Positions 25,542 to 33,509 of a stretch of DNA of 64,000 bases are shown in pieces. Numbering within the stretch: the first letter of the stretch is position 1; the number at the start of each line of letters is the position of its first letter. The DNA lies in assembly GCA_946480475.1 (NCBI GenBank), contig CAMLJM010000011.1, positions 1 to 64,000 of the forward strand. The letters are read 5' to 3'. Position numbers and translations under genes: made by a program. Source of the DNA: an uncultured Alphaproteobacteria bacterium. Its GTDB lineage: Bacteria > Pseudomonadota > Alphaproteobacteria > Micavibrionales > Micavibrionaceae. A model generated the notes under the pieces. The model was given only the letters and a program-made list of their open reading frames with translations, was not told where the DNA came from and did not search any database.

Positions 25542-26915
25542 GTGGAAATGAAAAAAATCGTCGTCGCCTCACTGGTTGCCGTTTTACTTTCGGGTTGTTC
25601 TCTGACCCCTGATTACAGCCGTCCTGCGACGAATATGCCTGCAAGCTGGAGCCAGTCAGGCACCGGTACAGCGCAAATGGCGCGTGCCTGGTGGGAAAGC
25701 TTTAGTGATCCCGAACTGAACCGTTTAATGGCAGTCGCCCTTGAGCAGAACAATGATATTCGTGCCGCACTTCAGCGTGTTGAACAATCGCGTGCCGGGT
25801 TGAAAATCGCCGGTGCTGACCTGTTGCCGTCTGCCAGCGCCAGCGCCGATGCCGGACGTTCAAGAACAAACCCAGCCAGTGGAAGCACAACAACCAGCAC
25901 TTCATTGGGTGTGGGTGCGGGTATCAATTATGAACTCGATTTGTTTGGCGCAAACCGCGCGAATTTAGAGGGCGCCGAAGCAAACTACGCTGGCAGTCAG
26001 TTTGACCGTGATGCTGTTGCCCTTGTTGTTATGGGTGATGTCGCCAGTACTTATTTCAATGTGCTGAATGCCCGTCAGCGTCTGACTATTGCAGATGCGA
26101 ACCTGAAGAATGCGCGTGATGTGCTGGGAATTGTACAGGCGCGTTACGACGCAGGAACAGTATCGGCGCTGGATCTCGCGCAGCAGCAGGCATCTTTAGC
26201 GGCCTCCGAAGCGGCACGCGCTACAACGCTGCAGAATGTCAGTATCGCCGAAAATGCCCTGGCCGTATTATTGGGGCAGGCGCCGCAGACGTTTGATGTG
26301 CCCGGCGAAAGCCTCAAGCATGTAACAATTCCTGCAATTGATCCTGGCCAGCCATCATCGTTGCTCGGCCGTCGTCCTGATATTCGTAAAGCCGAAATGG
26401 ATCTTATGGCGGCCAATGCTGATATTGGCGTGGCGCGTGCTGCATATTTCCCTTCAATAACGATCGGCCTCGATGGCAGCTTGGCAACATCAGGCTTTGG
26501 TGATCCCGCCACGACAGTATTGGGACTGGCCTCTGCATTGACAGCCCCTATATTCCAGGGTGGTCGTATAGAAGGGGGCGTTGAACAGGCAACAGCACGT
26601 CAAAAGGAGCTTGTAGAAAATTACAGCAAGACCGTTCTGGTATCCCTGCAGGAAGTCGAAGATTCTTTGACTGCTGAGAAAACAGCCGCCGCACGTGAGG
26701 ACCTGCTTGAGAAAGCCATGGCTGAATCGCGCAAGGCATATAATTATGCGCGTCAACAGTATGAAGCGGGTATCATCGATTTCCAAACCTTACTGGAGGC
26801 ACAAAATACCCTGCTGTCCTCAGAGGATAGCCATGCGCAGGCCCGTAATGAACGCCTGCAATCCAGTATCAACCTGTTTAAGGCGCTGGGGGGCGGCTGG
26901 TCTGTACCAGAATAG
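25542..26915 (+). CDS. Efflux system outer membrane factor (NodT/OprM type) lipoprotein
   Basis: 457 residues; signal with lipobox LLSGC, so the N-terminal Cys is lipidated. Two OEP repeats follow: about 60-245 (LNRLMAVALEQNNDIRAALQ, YELDLFGANRANLEGAEA, LDLAQQQASLAASEAAR) and about 270-450 (LGRRPDIRKAEMDLMAANAD, GGRIEGGVEQATARQ, IIDFQTLLEAQNTLLSSEDS). It forms trimeric TolC-like exit ducts for RND or MacAB pumps. GTG at 25542 has AGGAAG 5 bases upstream; an ATG two codons later is possible. No intact pump genes are adjacent, only a permease relic, so it may serve a distant pump. Confidence 0.92.
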   Translation: MEMKKIVVASLVAVLLSGCSLTPDYSRPATNMPASWSQSGTGTAQMARAWWESFSDPELNRLMAVALEQNNDIRAALQRVEQSRAGLKIAGADLLPSASASADAGRSRTNPASGSTTTSTSLGVGAGINYELDLFGANRANLEGAEANYAGSQFDRDAVALVVMGDVASTYFNVLNARQRLTIADANLKNARDVLGIVQARYDAGTVSALDLAQQQASLAASEAARATTLQNVSIAENALAVLLGQAPQTFDVPGESLKHVTIPAIDPGQPSSLLGRRPDIRKAEMDLMAANADIGVARAAYFPSITIGLDGSLATSGFGDPATTVLGLASALTAPIFQGGRIEGGVEQATARQKELVENYSKTVLVSLQEVEDSLTAEKTAAAREDLLEKAMAESRKAYNYARQQYEAGIIDFQTLLEAQNTLLSSEDSHAQARNERLQSSINLFKALGGGWSVPE

Positions 26916-26973
26916 TGATTTGATACGATTTGTTTAAATTATGAAAAATAAAATATGGCGGATGCTATAAATT

Positions 26974-27007
26974 AAGGGCAGGGATCGTTTGCAGCGACCC
27001 TGCCTTT
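26974..27007 (+). terminator. Rho-independent terminator
   Basis: AAGGGCAGGG and TCG (with a bulged A) pair with CGA and CCCTGCCTT, followed by a short T-rich run. It lies 58 bases after the outer membrane factor gene. Confidence 0.75.
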
Positions 27008-27062
27008 ATGTTAATGATTTTAGAACTTCAAAAAATAAGAATTAAGTACCGAACAGGGCACC

Positions 27063-28199
27063 ATGACTTCATCTGAAAACAGCGCGGCACCCTCTGCGCC
27101 GCTCATTACACCGGATACTTTGCCACCTGCATTTACGCGCGAAGTGAAGAAGGCGCGTGCCGCTATTCTTTGGGAACGCGCGTGGCCACGGATCGTACCA
27201 CCAGCGACTGTAACGGCGCTCTTTCTTTCAGCTTCGTTTGCCGGTGTGTGGGGCATGGCATCGCCGGTGGGGCGTATGGCTGGTGTTTTGGGTTTTGCGT
27301 TCGCTCTCGCCGCATCACCTTTCCGGTATAAGACAGGCTCTCTCATCGTTACGCGTAAGGATGCCTTGAAACGCCTCGATAAGAATTTGGGCGAGAGCGA
27401 TGTTGATCCTGCGCAGGAAATTGCCAGCCGGATAGCCGCAGATAGTTCCGAAGCGCAGAAGGCGATCTGGAACCTCCACATATCCAATCTGTGGAAAAAA
27501 TACGCTGACCGTTTTGATGCCGGTAAGCCGCGCCCCGGTATGGCGAAACTTGATCCTTATCACCTGCGCTTTCTCGTGGCTTTAACGCTGGCAGTAACGA
27601 CGGCCATGTCACAAGGCCCTCATATCGAGCAGGTTAAAAAAGCCTTCGACTGGACATCGCCAATACCCTCTAAGCCCCAAGAAGCTCCTAAACCGGCATT
27701 ACAGCTTAAGGCCTGGGTTACACCGCCTGAGGGAATTAACAAGCCCCCATTGCAGATGACAGAGGCGACACGTGACCATACACAGGGTGGCGAAAAAATG
27801 ATTGCCCACCAGACAAGCGTCATGACGATCATAACGTACGGCAAACCTACCGAGATCACAGTGAATGGCAAGACGGTGCCGCTGCAAAAAGAGCTGCCGC
27901 AAGGCCAGGGCGTTACGGGATATCAATACGAGTTTAAACTGGAAGCAGCCGACACAATTGTGAAGATCAACCACGGACCTTCTTGGCGTATCGCCGTTGA
28001 TCAGGATAAGGCGCCCGTCGTCACGATCAGCGACATCAAACCAGCCGAAGGCAAAAACAATAAATCACTCGATATTGATTATAATGCCAAAGATGATTTT
28101 GGTTACACGGGTGAAATTGTAATCGAAACGCCAGATAAACCAGATACCAAGGCTAAGCCGCTGCCATCGGCAGCACCGCCTGTTCTGACGCTGCCATAA
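27063..28199 (+). CDS. DUF4175 (TIGR02302-type) protein, N-terminal half only
   Basis: 378 residues: two closely spaced TM helices (about 45-90) after the motif AILWERAWPRIVPP, a cytoplasmic segment with SLIVTRKDALKRLDKN and GKPRPGMAKLDPYHLRFLVA, a third TM helix (about 165-182), then a periplasmic beta-domain beginning LKAWVTPPEGINKPPL. This follows the N-terminal half of the roughly 800-residue alphaproteobacterial DUF4175 family. It ends after DDFGYTGEIVIE and a Pro-rich tail, where family members continue with about 450 more residues. That missing part lies next door on the opposite strand (28210-30453), with 10 bases between the two stops. No frameshift is apparent at the end. Confidence 0.82.
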   Translation: MTSSENSAAPSAPLITPDTLPPAFTREVKKARAAILWERAWPRIVPPATVTALFLSASFAGVWGMASPVGRMAGVLGFAFALAASPFRYKTGSLIVTRKDALKRLDKNLGESDVDPAQEIASRIAADSSEAQKAIWNLHISNLWKKYADRFDAGKPRPGMAKLDPYHLRFLVALTLAVTTAMSQGPHIEQVKKAFDWTSPIPSKPQEAPKPALQLKAWVTPPEGINKPPLQMTEATRDHTQGGEKMIAHQTSVMTIITYGKPTEITVNGKTVPLQKELPQGQGVTGYQYEFKLEAADTIVKINHGPSWRIAVDQDKAPVVTISDIKPAEGKNNKSLDIDYNAKDDFGYTGEIVIETPDKPDTKAKPLPSAAPPVLTLP

Positions 28200-28209
28200 T
28201 TGAAACTCA

Positions 28210-30453
28210 TCAGGGGGCCGGTTTAGTAAGCGGCTTTTTGCTGCTTTGGGGATTGGCAAGGCGTTCCAGATACTCACGCTCTGCTTTCGGCATATTGGGG
28301 TTTTTGCGTATCCGCTCCAGAATCTCTTCGCGGCGCTGACGGTTTAAATTCTCGGCGTCCAGCGGCCCTAAATCCTGGGCATCGCGCGGCATACGGCGGC
28401 CCAGCACATCACTGGGCGGCGTCATTCTTTCTTCATTACCCTGGCCGTCACCGGGGCCTTCACCTTGACCGGGTTCCTGGCCCGGCTTTTTCATCTGCTG
28501 CATTTGTTGTTTCATCTGCTCCTGACCTTCGCGCAGTTGATTTAAGGCATCATCCTGCTTGGGGACGGCATCTCCCGGATCACCCTGGTCAAGTTCATCG
28601 CCAGCCTGGTCCATGGATTTGTCAGCATCCTGAAGTTTGCCGGGGTCCATACCCTGTTGGCGCATTTTCTGCATCATCTGATCCAGACGTTTCTGCAGAT
28701 CGCGCTGTTGCTGGTTCTGCGGTTTTTTCTGTCCGCCCTGCTGTTGCTGGTTCTGTTGCTGTTGTTGCTTTTGCTTCTCACGCAGGCGTTTAATCGCTTC
28801 TTCGATCTTCTTCAGCATATCCTGCTGATCTTGATCGCCTGGTTGTTGTTGCTGTTGCTGGCCTTGCTGCGGCTGCTGCTTTTGTTGGGGCTGCTTTTGT
28901 TTGGGGTCCAGTTGCTCTAGTTCACGTTGTATACGTTGGAACCTATCGATAATTGATTCTGCCTCAGACTCTTTCAACTGCGTACTATTATCGCGCTTGT
29001 CTCTCAATTCTTTGGCGGTATTGTCTACATCCGTCCCCATTTCGCCCAGGCGTTTGACCTTTTGTTCGCTGACTTCCCGATTAAAGGGGGCTGGCTTTGG
29101 CTGTGGCAGTGCATCTGTCTGCGCCAGCTGCAGAGGATTGTTATCAAGAGCGGCAACCAATAACGGTTTGGTTTCCTTCAGGAATGAATGGCCACCCGCG
29201 TCGGGAGTTGAATTACTATTCCATTGCTTTTGGTATTCTTCGGATTTTTTCTCATCAATCTTCTTTTTCAGTTCCTTGGCGTATTCTTCAAGTTGCTTGA
29301 GAATGGCCTCCATATCCTGCTTGCGTTTCTCGCGTTCTTCAGCTGTTTCATTGCGCAGGTCTTCCTGGTCTTTGATCAGGTTATTCATATCCTGCATCAT
29401 CTGCTGCATCTGTTGCTGTTGCTGCATCTGTTGCTGCATACGTTGCATTTGCTGCTTCATGCGTTCCATACGCTGTTGCATGCTCTGCTGCATTTGTTGC
29501 TGCTGCTTCTGGCTGTCCTGCTGTTGTTGTGGACTTTGTTGTGAATCCTGATTTTTCTGTTGCTCCTGCATCTGTTGCATTTGCTGTTGCTGTTTCATCA
29601 GCTCCTGCATCTGTTGCATCATTTCCTGCATCTTCTGGGCCATTTTCGGGTCCATCTGCTGCAGCTGATCCAGCATCTTCTGCATCTCTTCGAGACGCTT
29701 CTGCATGTCCTCCATATCCTGCTTGGATTTTTCATCCTGGCCGGATTTCGAGGCCTGCTCTTTCAGGGCCTCTTTCATGGCCTTCATGGCCTCCTTGGTC
29801 AGCTCCCTAATCTGTTCTTCATTGGCGCCACGTTCCAGCGCCTCGCGCAGGGCTTGTTCCATCTCGCGCAGGCGTTGCTCCGCGACGCTTATATTCTCCT
29901 GTTCCAGGCGCTGCATGACTTCCCACATATCACGCACCACTGTTTCCAGGGCATCGGTATCTTTGGCCTCGCTCATGTTCTTCTGAATATTCTTCAGAAG
30001 GGACATGGTTTCCGGATTCACGACGGTCTTGCCCTTATCTTGCAGTAATTTTGCAAAACGCTGCGATATAGCGGATGCCTGCAAACTATCCTTGGCAAGA
30101 CTGCGGCGCATCTCTACCATGGCTGAGGCCACAGGGTGAAAGAAATCCTGATGCGGGATAGTGACCTTGCACTTTTCGGATTTGGCGGCTTGGCCCAAGG
30201 CGTCCCTAACCTTGATGGAAATCTCAACAGTGGATCCCGCAAGGGTCGGGTGAGCGGTCAGATCGTAAAGCTTGTAAGTCCCTAAACCATCCTTATTCAC
30301 GGTCTGCTGCGCCTTCAAACACGCAGCGGATTTGGTCTGGGCACGCGGTGTCGTTTGGGGCTGCGTTTGAGCTTGAGCGGCCCCTGCAAATGCAGCCGCA
30401 GCCAAAGAAGCCTGGATTGCCCATGATCTGATTCTCTTGTAACCGTAACTCAT
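28210..30453 (-). CDS. DUF4175 C-terminal half with its own signal peptide, Gln-rich
   Basis: 747 residues. Signal peptide (about 1-28, ending GAAQA-QTQ). The region about 50-230 (LYDLTAHPTLAGSTVEISIK, HQDFFHPVASAMVEMRRSLA, MWEVMQRLEQENISVAEQRL, REALERGANEEQI) corresponds to the middle of DUF4175 proteins. A long, largely helical Gln/Met/Lys-rich coiled region follows (about 250-620, including poly-Gln runs), then the family's C-terminal end (DVLGRRMPRDAQDLGP, EILERIRKNPNMPKAEREYL, ERLAN). It should be periplasmic. It is the last gene of a leftward operon and overlaps DUF58 by 4 bases (ATGA). Confidence 0.82.
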   Translation of the reverse strand: MSYGYKRIRSWAIQASLAAAAFAGAAQAQTQPQTTPRAQTKSAACLKAQQTVNKDGLGTYKLYDLTAHPTLAGSTVEISIKVRDALGQAAKSEKCKVTIPHQDFFHPVASAMVEMRRSLAKDSLQASAISQRFAKLLQDKGKTVVNPETMSLLKNIQKNMSEAKDTDALETVVRDMWEVMQRLEQENISVAEQRLREMEQALREALERGANEEQIRELTKEAMKAMKEALKEQASKSGQDEKSKQDMEDMQKRLEEMQKMLDQLQQMDPKMAQKMQEMMQQMQELMKQQQQMQQMQEQQKNQDSQQSPQQQQDSQKQQQQMQQSMQQRMERMKQQMQRMQQQMQQQQQMQQMMQDMNNLIKDQEDLRNETAEEREKRKQDMEAILKQLEEYAKELKKKIDEKKSEEYQKQWNSNSTPDAGGHSFLKETKPLLVAALDNNPLQLAQTDALPQPKPAPFNREVSEQKVKRLGEMGTDVDNTAKELRDKRDNSTQLKESEAESIIDRFQRIQRELEQLDPKQKQPQQKQQPQQGQQQQQQPGDQDQQDMLKKIEEAIKRLREKQKQQQQQNQQQQGGQKKPQNQQQRDLQKRLDQMMQKMRQQGMDPGKLQDADKSMDQAGDELDQGDPGDAVPKQDDALNQLREGQEQMKQQMQQMKKPGQEPGQGEGPGDGQGNEERMTPPSDVLGRRMPRDAQDLGPLDAENLNRQRREEILERIRKNPNMPKAEREYLERLANPQSSKKPLTKPAP

Positions 30454-31430
30454 GCCTTTAGTCCCAGTTTGGAAATGCTTTGAGGTATCGAAGGTCCCAG
30501 TCGATAAATAGCCCGTAAAGCCTGCTGCAAAGGCTCATCAGTACGTTGCACAATCATCTTGAAGCCGTAACCTTCGCTGATCTGGCGTAACCGATCGATA
30601 TGTTGGCGTAAAATCTCCTGATATTCGCGTCGCTGGTCGCCGCGTTTCCCCTTACCAAGATTGACCTCAAGGCTGTTATCGGAAAGGCCTTTGAAAAGCT
30701 CGCGGTCTTTATAATCAAAATCGACCGTTTGCGGATCAGCCACCATAACGATCCATCCTGATACGCTTTGGCTACGTAATTGTCCCAATGTTCTGTTGAA
30801 GTCCCCGTATATTTTTTCTGCGCTGGATTCGTCATGATCCGGTGGCAGGAAATCACTGACAAGAATGGCCGTACTTTGTCTGGCAGGCAGAACCTTCATG
30901 CGCGGCATATCATGCGTTGAGCGGTCCAAGGCCAGCTGCATACCCAGCCATTCACCAGCCTGATGGCCGCGACGCGTTTCACCGCTTTCCAGCAGGGCTA
31001 CTTTCTCATGAGTACGCGAAACCTGTTTCGCCATCGCCATCATCAAAATTTCTGCAGCTTCACGCGGCGTATAGGGCGATTTATCTGATTTCCAGTCCAT
31101 AGAGGGTAGATTGCTACGCCAGAAATAATAGTTATGGCGGATTTCAGCCTCTTTCTCTACGAATACAAGCGCATCGCGTTTCTGCGAATATTTGGAATGA
31201 ATGCCGCGCGGATCATCCTGCCCGGAAACGAAAGGACGCTGATCGAAGTATTCAAGCCCGGCGCCCTTTTTATTGTATAGGTGTGGGCCACCTTGTGGCA
31301 GGCCACGTGTTATGAGCTCAATTTCAGGGCGCTGATGCAAAGGAACGTGACGGCGCACTTCTTCAGCCCGCGCATTCAGGCTGAATAATTTTGCTATTCT
31401 CGATCTTATCTCATCGACCTTCATGTTCAT
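30450..31430 (-). CDS. DUF58 domain protein (MoxR-associated)
   Basis: 326 residues, soluble. It carries the DUF58 core GAGLEYFDQRPFVSGQDDPR with the conserved R-x-I-x-W/S region, followed by a VWA-like fold (TAILVSDFLPP, VMVADPQTVDF). These proteins work with MoxR AAA+ ATPases and membrane VWA proteins, probably in assembling or remodelling envelope complexes. It starts 3 bases after the BatA-like gene's stop and overlaps the DUF4175 C-half gene by 4 bases, so translation is probably coupled. Confidence 0.9.
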   Translation of the reverse strand: MNMKVDEIRSRIAKLFSLNARAEEVRRHVPLHQRPEIELITRGLPQGGPHLYNKKGAGLEYFDQRPFVSGQDDPRGIHSKYSQKRDALVFVEKEAEIRHNYYFWRSNLPSMDWKSDKSPYTPREAAEILMMAMAKQVSRTHEKVALLESGETRRGHQAGEWLGMQLALDRSTHDMPRMKVLPARQSTAILVSDFLPPDHDESSAEKIYGDFNRTLGQLRSQSVSGWIVMVADPQTVDFDYKDRELFKGLSDNSLEVNLGKGKRGDQRREYQEILRQHIDRLRQISEGYGFKMIVQRTDEPLQQALRAIYRLGPSIPQSISKLGLKA

Positions 31431-31433
31431 TTC

Positions 31434-33503
31434 CTAAGGTGCAAGCGGACTCTCACGTTTTTTGTTTTGGGCAGGCGCACGCTTGCCGCGTCTTTGCCAT
31501 GCCATCAGCATCATATCGACAAGCAGGAAGGCAAAAGCACCGCCCCACATATATCCCGTCAAATCCGTATCTTTCGATACGGCTTCATAAATCTTGCGGT
31601 GGGTGCCCTCCGGCATTTTACCCAATGGTTTCAATTCCGGTACAGCAACAGAAAGATTATGCGCCTGTTGCAGACTCTGGTTACCGTAAAATCCGGGCGG
31701 ATGACGCGGACCCACATCAGCGTCATCAATGTCTTTGGTGGTAAGCGGCCGGACAGAAGGCCCAGGTGCCCCCAGTTTGCCCTGGCCATCCATGACCTTG
31801 ACGGCGGGCAGGGAAATATCACCGTTTTCTAATTTATCGGCGACGCCCTGGCTGGTGGTGACAACGGCACGCAACATCTCAATGTAAGCGCTGGAATAAG
31901 CAAGATTGGACCATGACGGGTCGGCGGATGTATGAACCAGAACGATTTGGCCTTTTCCATGTTTCTTAGCGGTGACCAGAGGTGTGCCGTTATCAAGCCG
32001 CGCCCATGTATTTTCATCGGTATCTGTACCGGGCTGTGGCAATACTTCCTCGCGGATTGTGACATCAGCGGGCACTGTAATGCCTGCAAAAGGTGACTTA
32101 GCAGCAAAGGGCGCTATACGAGCCTCTTTACTGCCTGACGCATCACCGCCCAGTGAACGGGAACCCTTACGTAACTTTAAGGGCAGGAGTGGATCGCTAT
32201 CGATATTTTCCTGCTGGGAAAGATTGCGGCCCGCAAAACGAAGGAGCGTGCCACCTTCTTCATTGACCCACTTTTCGATCTTTTTATTAAGGCCCGGTGA
32301 ATTGCTGGCGCCGTCAGGCATAATGATGACAGCAAGCTTACGTTTCAAAAGGTCATCCACAGTACCCTGATGCAGATCAACATAAGGGCCAAGGGCCTGC
32401 ACAGGATAACGTGATTCATTCGCCAGTGAATCTGTGCCCGTCTGGATGACGCCCACAGGACGGCGGCGGAAACGCTCATCAATCAGAACGCGCGCACCCG
32501 CTGTGTTGTCACCTTCGATAGATACACTTGTAATATCGTTGGCTACATGCGTGGGCAGTTCAAAAGTAACTTCGGCTTTACTTTCACCACTTTTGAATAC
32601 AGCCTCACTGCTGCCTAACGGTTGCCCCTTCTGGTCGGCTACGATCAGCGGAAATTTGTCGGCATTGCTTGTTTGTGCACGACGTACCGTAACAGTCAGC
32701 TTATCCAATAGCCCTGCAGGTTGATCAATCAGGCGTGGCGCTACGGCCTGTTCATCCTCAAATACTGTGAGCGTACCGTAAGTTTGAAGTTTTTCTGCCA
32801 GTGCACGGGCTTTATCATCGTCCAACCCGTCACTCAGCCAGATCACGGATGTTTTTTGATCATTTTTAACGGCGCCCAGAGCTTGCAGAGCTTCCTGGCG
32901 TTGTGTAGGCCACGGGTTTGGCTTCATTTCCCGGACCTGCCTCAGGGCATCGGCAGCGCTGACAGGGCCAATCGCTGTGAGAGGGCTGCCGTCAGTGGGT
33001 GCGGCAGTCGGAACAATAATCACAGACCGCCCGGCACGGTCCGCCCGGGCAATCAGATTTTCCATCTGTATTGTGCGCATCTTCCAGTTACGCGCGGCGG
33101 ACCAGCCATTATCAACCACCAACATCACGGGGCCTGTACCCTCAAGCGGTGCTTGCGGGTTCCACTCCGGTTTGGCAAGGGCGCCAACAACGGCGGCTGT
33201 TGCCAGGGTGATGGGAACATATTGCCACCAGGGCATACGCGTAGGGGCAGGTTCTTCGCGTTTAACTTTGGCCAGTAACTGAATGCCGGGGAATATCTGT
33301 TTCAAACGTTCCTGGGGAATACTCTTCATCACCCACCACAAAGCCATCACAGCGGGCACCGCTAACAACATCCACGGGGCCATGGTGGCGCTCAGTGAAC
33401 CTACCGTTACGGCTTGCGCAGCCGCAGGGGTTGCCAATCCGGCTGTAGCTGCCGCAGCAAATAGATTTCTGATGGATGTTATCTTTTTCTTTTCTTGCAT
33501 CAT
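31434..33503 (-). CDS. BatA-like membrane protein: DUF4159-family protein lacking the DUF4159 domain
   Basis: 689 residues from the ATG at 33503 (in-frame alternatives TTG at 33506 and ATG at 33500). After a hydrophobic N-terminus comes a BatA-type double-TM module (APWMLLAVPAVMALWWVMKS, then PTRMPWWQYVPITLATAAVV), a VWA-like domain (PVMLVVDNGWSAARN, VIWLSDGLDDD), a class I amidotransferase-like domain (about 400-560, SKEARIAPFAAKSPFAGITV, GQIVLVHTSADPSWSNLAYS) and one C-terminal TM helix (LTGYMWGGAFAFLLVDMMLM). In the alphaproteobacterial family, a DUF4159 domain follows that last helix. Here the chain stops about 25 residues after it, and the domain is a separate gene at 36044-36832. Confidence 0.85.
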   Translation of the reverse strand: MMQEKKKITSIRNLFAAAATAGLATPAAAQAVTVGSLSATMAPWMLLAVPAVMALWWVMKSIPQERLKQIFPGIQLLAKVKREEPAPTRMPWWQYVPITLATAAVVGALAKPEWNPQAPLEGTGPVMLVVDNGWSAARNWKMRTIQMENLIARADRAGRSVIIVPTAAPTDGSPLTAIGPVSAADALRQVREMKPNPWPTQRQEALQALGAVKNDQKTSVIWLSDGLDDDKARALAEKLQTYGTLTVFEDEQAVAPRLIDQPAGLLDKLTVTVRRAQTSNADKFPLIVADQKGQPLGSSEAVFKSGESKAEVTFELPTHVANDITSVSIEGDNTAGARVLIDERFRRRPVGVIQTGTDSLANESRYPVQALGPYVDLHQGTVDDLLKRKLAVIIMPDGASNSPGLNKKIEKWVNEEGGTLLRFAGRNLSQQENIDSDPLLPLKLRKGSRSLGGDASGSKEARIAPFAAKSPFAGITVPADVTIREEVLPQPGTDTDENTWARLDNGTPLVTAKKHGKGQIVLVHTSADPSWSNLAYSSAYIEMLRAVVTTSQGVADKLENGDISLPAVKVMDGQGKLGAPGPSVRPLTTKDIDDADVGPRHPPGFYGNQSLQQAHNLSVAVPELKPLGKMPEGTHRKIYEAVSKDTDLTGYMWGGAFAFLLVDMMLMAWQRRGKRAPAQNKKRESPLAP

Positions 33504-33509
33504 CAAACT

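Noticed and set aside
28660..29640. Tandem CTGTTG/CATCTG-like repeats as a possible repeat array
   Set aside because: They are codon-level repeats of a Gln/Met-rich coiled-coil protein. Unit length and sequence vary and there are no spacers as in a CRISPR array.
29224..29810. Long Leu/Ile- and Cys-rich reading frames on the + strand opposite the Gln-rich coiled region
   Set aside because: They are antisense translations of CAG/CTG-rich codons of the DUF4175 C-half gene. They have no ribosome sites and show low-complexity composition.
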